A stretch of 64,000 nt of DNA from Nemania diffusa (lineage: Eukaryota > Ascomycota > Sordariomycetes > Xylariales > Xylariaceae), in assembly GCA_038501195.1 (NCBI GenBank), contig JBBPUQ010000008.1, forward strand, positions 2,924,501 to 2,988,500, read 5' to 3'. Below, one piece after another: positions 63,587 through 64,000 of the stretch. Made by a program: the position numbers and the translations under genes. Position 1 is the first letter of the stretch, and each line of letters opens with the position of its first letter. The notes below the pieces were generated by a model. The model saw only the letters and a program-made list of their open reading frames with translations, made no database searches and had not been told where the DNA came from.

Positions 63587-64000
63587 TCACGGCTGCGCCT
63601 GAGTACCACTATTCCCATCTCGGGACGTGAAAGTCTCTTCGACCACTCTCTCCGCCAAAGATATTGGCGTAGCTTTGCTGTCCAGCAAGTCTAGGAATGG
63701 GATATCGAGATGGAAGGTTTGGTAGAACCAGGTTCTAAATTCTGCGGCAATCATGCTGTCCATGCCATAGGTTGACAAAGGCTGCGCCAAATCGATTTTG
63801 TCCACTGGCAGCAAAACCAGAGTGCTGAATCTTCTCGAGATATGCTCCACCACAACCTCACTGAGCTCTCGGCCGTCCTCTAGGCCAGCGATGATCTCTG
63901 CCGGTAGTGCCTTGTGATCGCGCTGGACCTGCGACAGATTTGTTCCCTTGAAATCCCGATTAAGGTATGATGCTCTGGGATCGTCGAGGTTCAGATTCGT
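63587..64000 (-). CDS. 3' end of a highly reducing polyketide synthase (terminal ACP), cut by window edge
   Basis: The minus-strand frame is open from the window edge to its stop at 63587, giving the last 137 aa. The phosphopantetheine attachment motif is YGMDSMIAAEFR, where the Ser carries the prosthetic arm. WFYQTFHLDIPFLDLLDS follows, the C-terminal ACP sequence typical of fungal highly reducing type I PKSs, in which ACP is the last domain. It is preceded by an acidic/Leu-rich linker (ALPAEIIAGLEDGRELSEVV). No thioesterase or reductase follows before the stop, so chain release would need a separate enzyme. The rest of the gene, and possibly a cluster, lies to the right of the window. Genes to its left are separated from it by the AT-rich block. 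Confidence 0.88.
   Translation of the reverse strand, partial: TNLNLDDPRASYLNRDFKGTNLSQVQRDHKALPAEIIAGLEDGRELSEVVVEHISRRFSTLVLLPVDKIDLAQPLSTYGMDSMIAAEFRTWFYQTFHLDIPFLDLLDSKATPISLAERVVEETFTSRDGNSGTQAQP

Overview
The window looks like nuclear DNA of a filamentous ascomycete, most likely a Sordariomycete. Genes are split by short introns of about 47-160 nt with GTAAGT-type donors, there is a large AT-rich repeat block of the kind left by repeat-induced point mutation (RIP), and the families are typical of that class (Sec3 with a fungal PH-like N-terminus, ascomycete class II peroxidase, BYS1-like protein, highly reducing PKS). All exon boundaries here were worked out by hand from splice signals and reading-frame continuity. 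No transcripts were available. No rRNA, tRNA or CRISPR array was recognised.

Left third (0-21 kb): a secreted class II haem peroxidase (-), the exocyst subunit Sec3 (-), a DmpA/P1-family self-processing aminopeptidase (-) divergent from a mitochondrial hydroxyacid-oxoacid transhydrogenase (+), a class I methyltransferase (-), a small BYS1-like secreted protein (-), a long gene-poor stretch with a possible frameshifted gene, and a nine-exon MFS sugar transporter (+).

Middle (24-42 kb): a class I terpene cyclase (+), a Caps_synth/GT32-like glycosyltransferase (-) and a cytochrome P450 (+) sit together between two gene-free stretches and look like a small terpenoid cluster. After a 5.7 kb desert come a secreted HD-domain protein (+) and a divergent pair: a GH128-like glucanase fused to a CAP/PR-1 domain (-), and a protein with two similar beta-rich halves (+). 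Neither member of the pair has a signal peptide, and each has a TATAAAAG box about 105-110 bp from its start codon in the shared 0.9 kb promoter.

Right third (43-64 kb): fructose-1,6-bisphosphatase (-), a membrane-anchored protein of unknown function (+), a mitochondrial Ptc5-like PP2C phosphatase (-), and an SDR oxidoreductase (-) that needs a GC-AG intron. A roughly 6 kb block (about 56.45-62.5 kb) is almost pure A+T with degenerate direct repeats at its edges. Next to it lies a 186 bp foldback element flanked by TA. The window ends inside the 3' end of a polyketide synthase gene (-), of which only the terminal acyl carrier protein is visible.

The best candidates for undescribed biology are the GH128-CAP / duplicated-domain divergent pair, the terpene cyclase-glycosyltransferase-P450 group, and an unusual residual dinucleotide signature (loss of TpC/GpA as well as CpA/TpG) in the mutated block.
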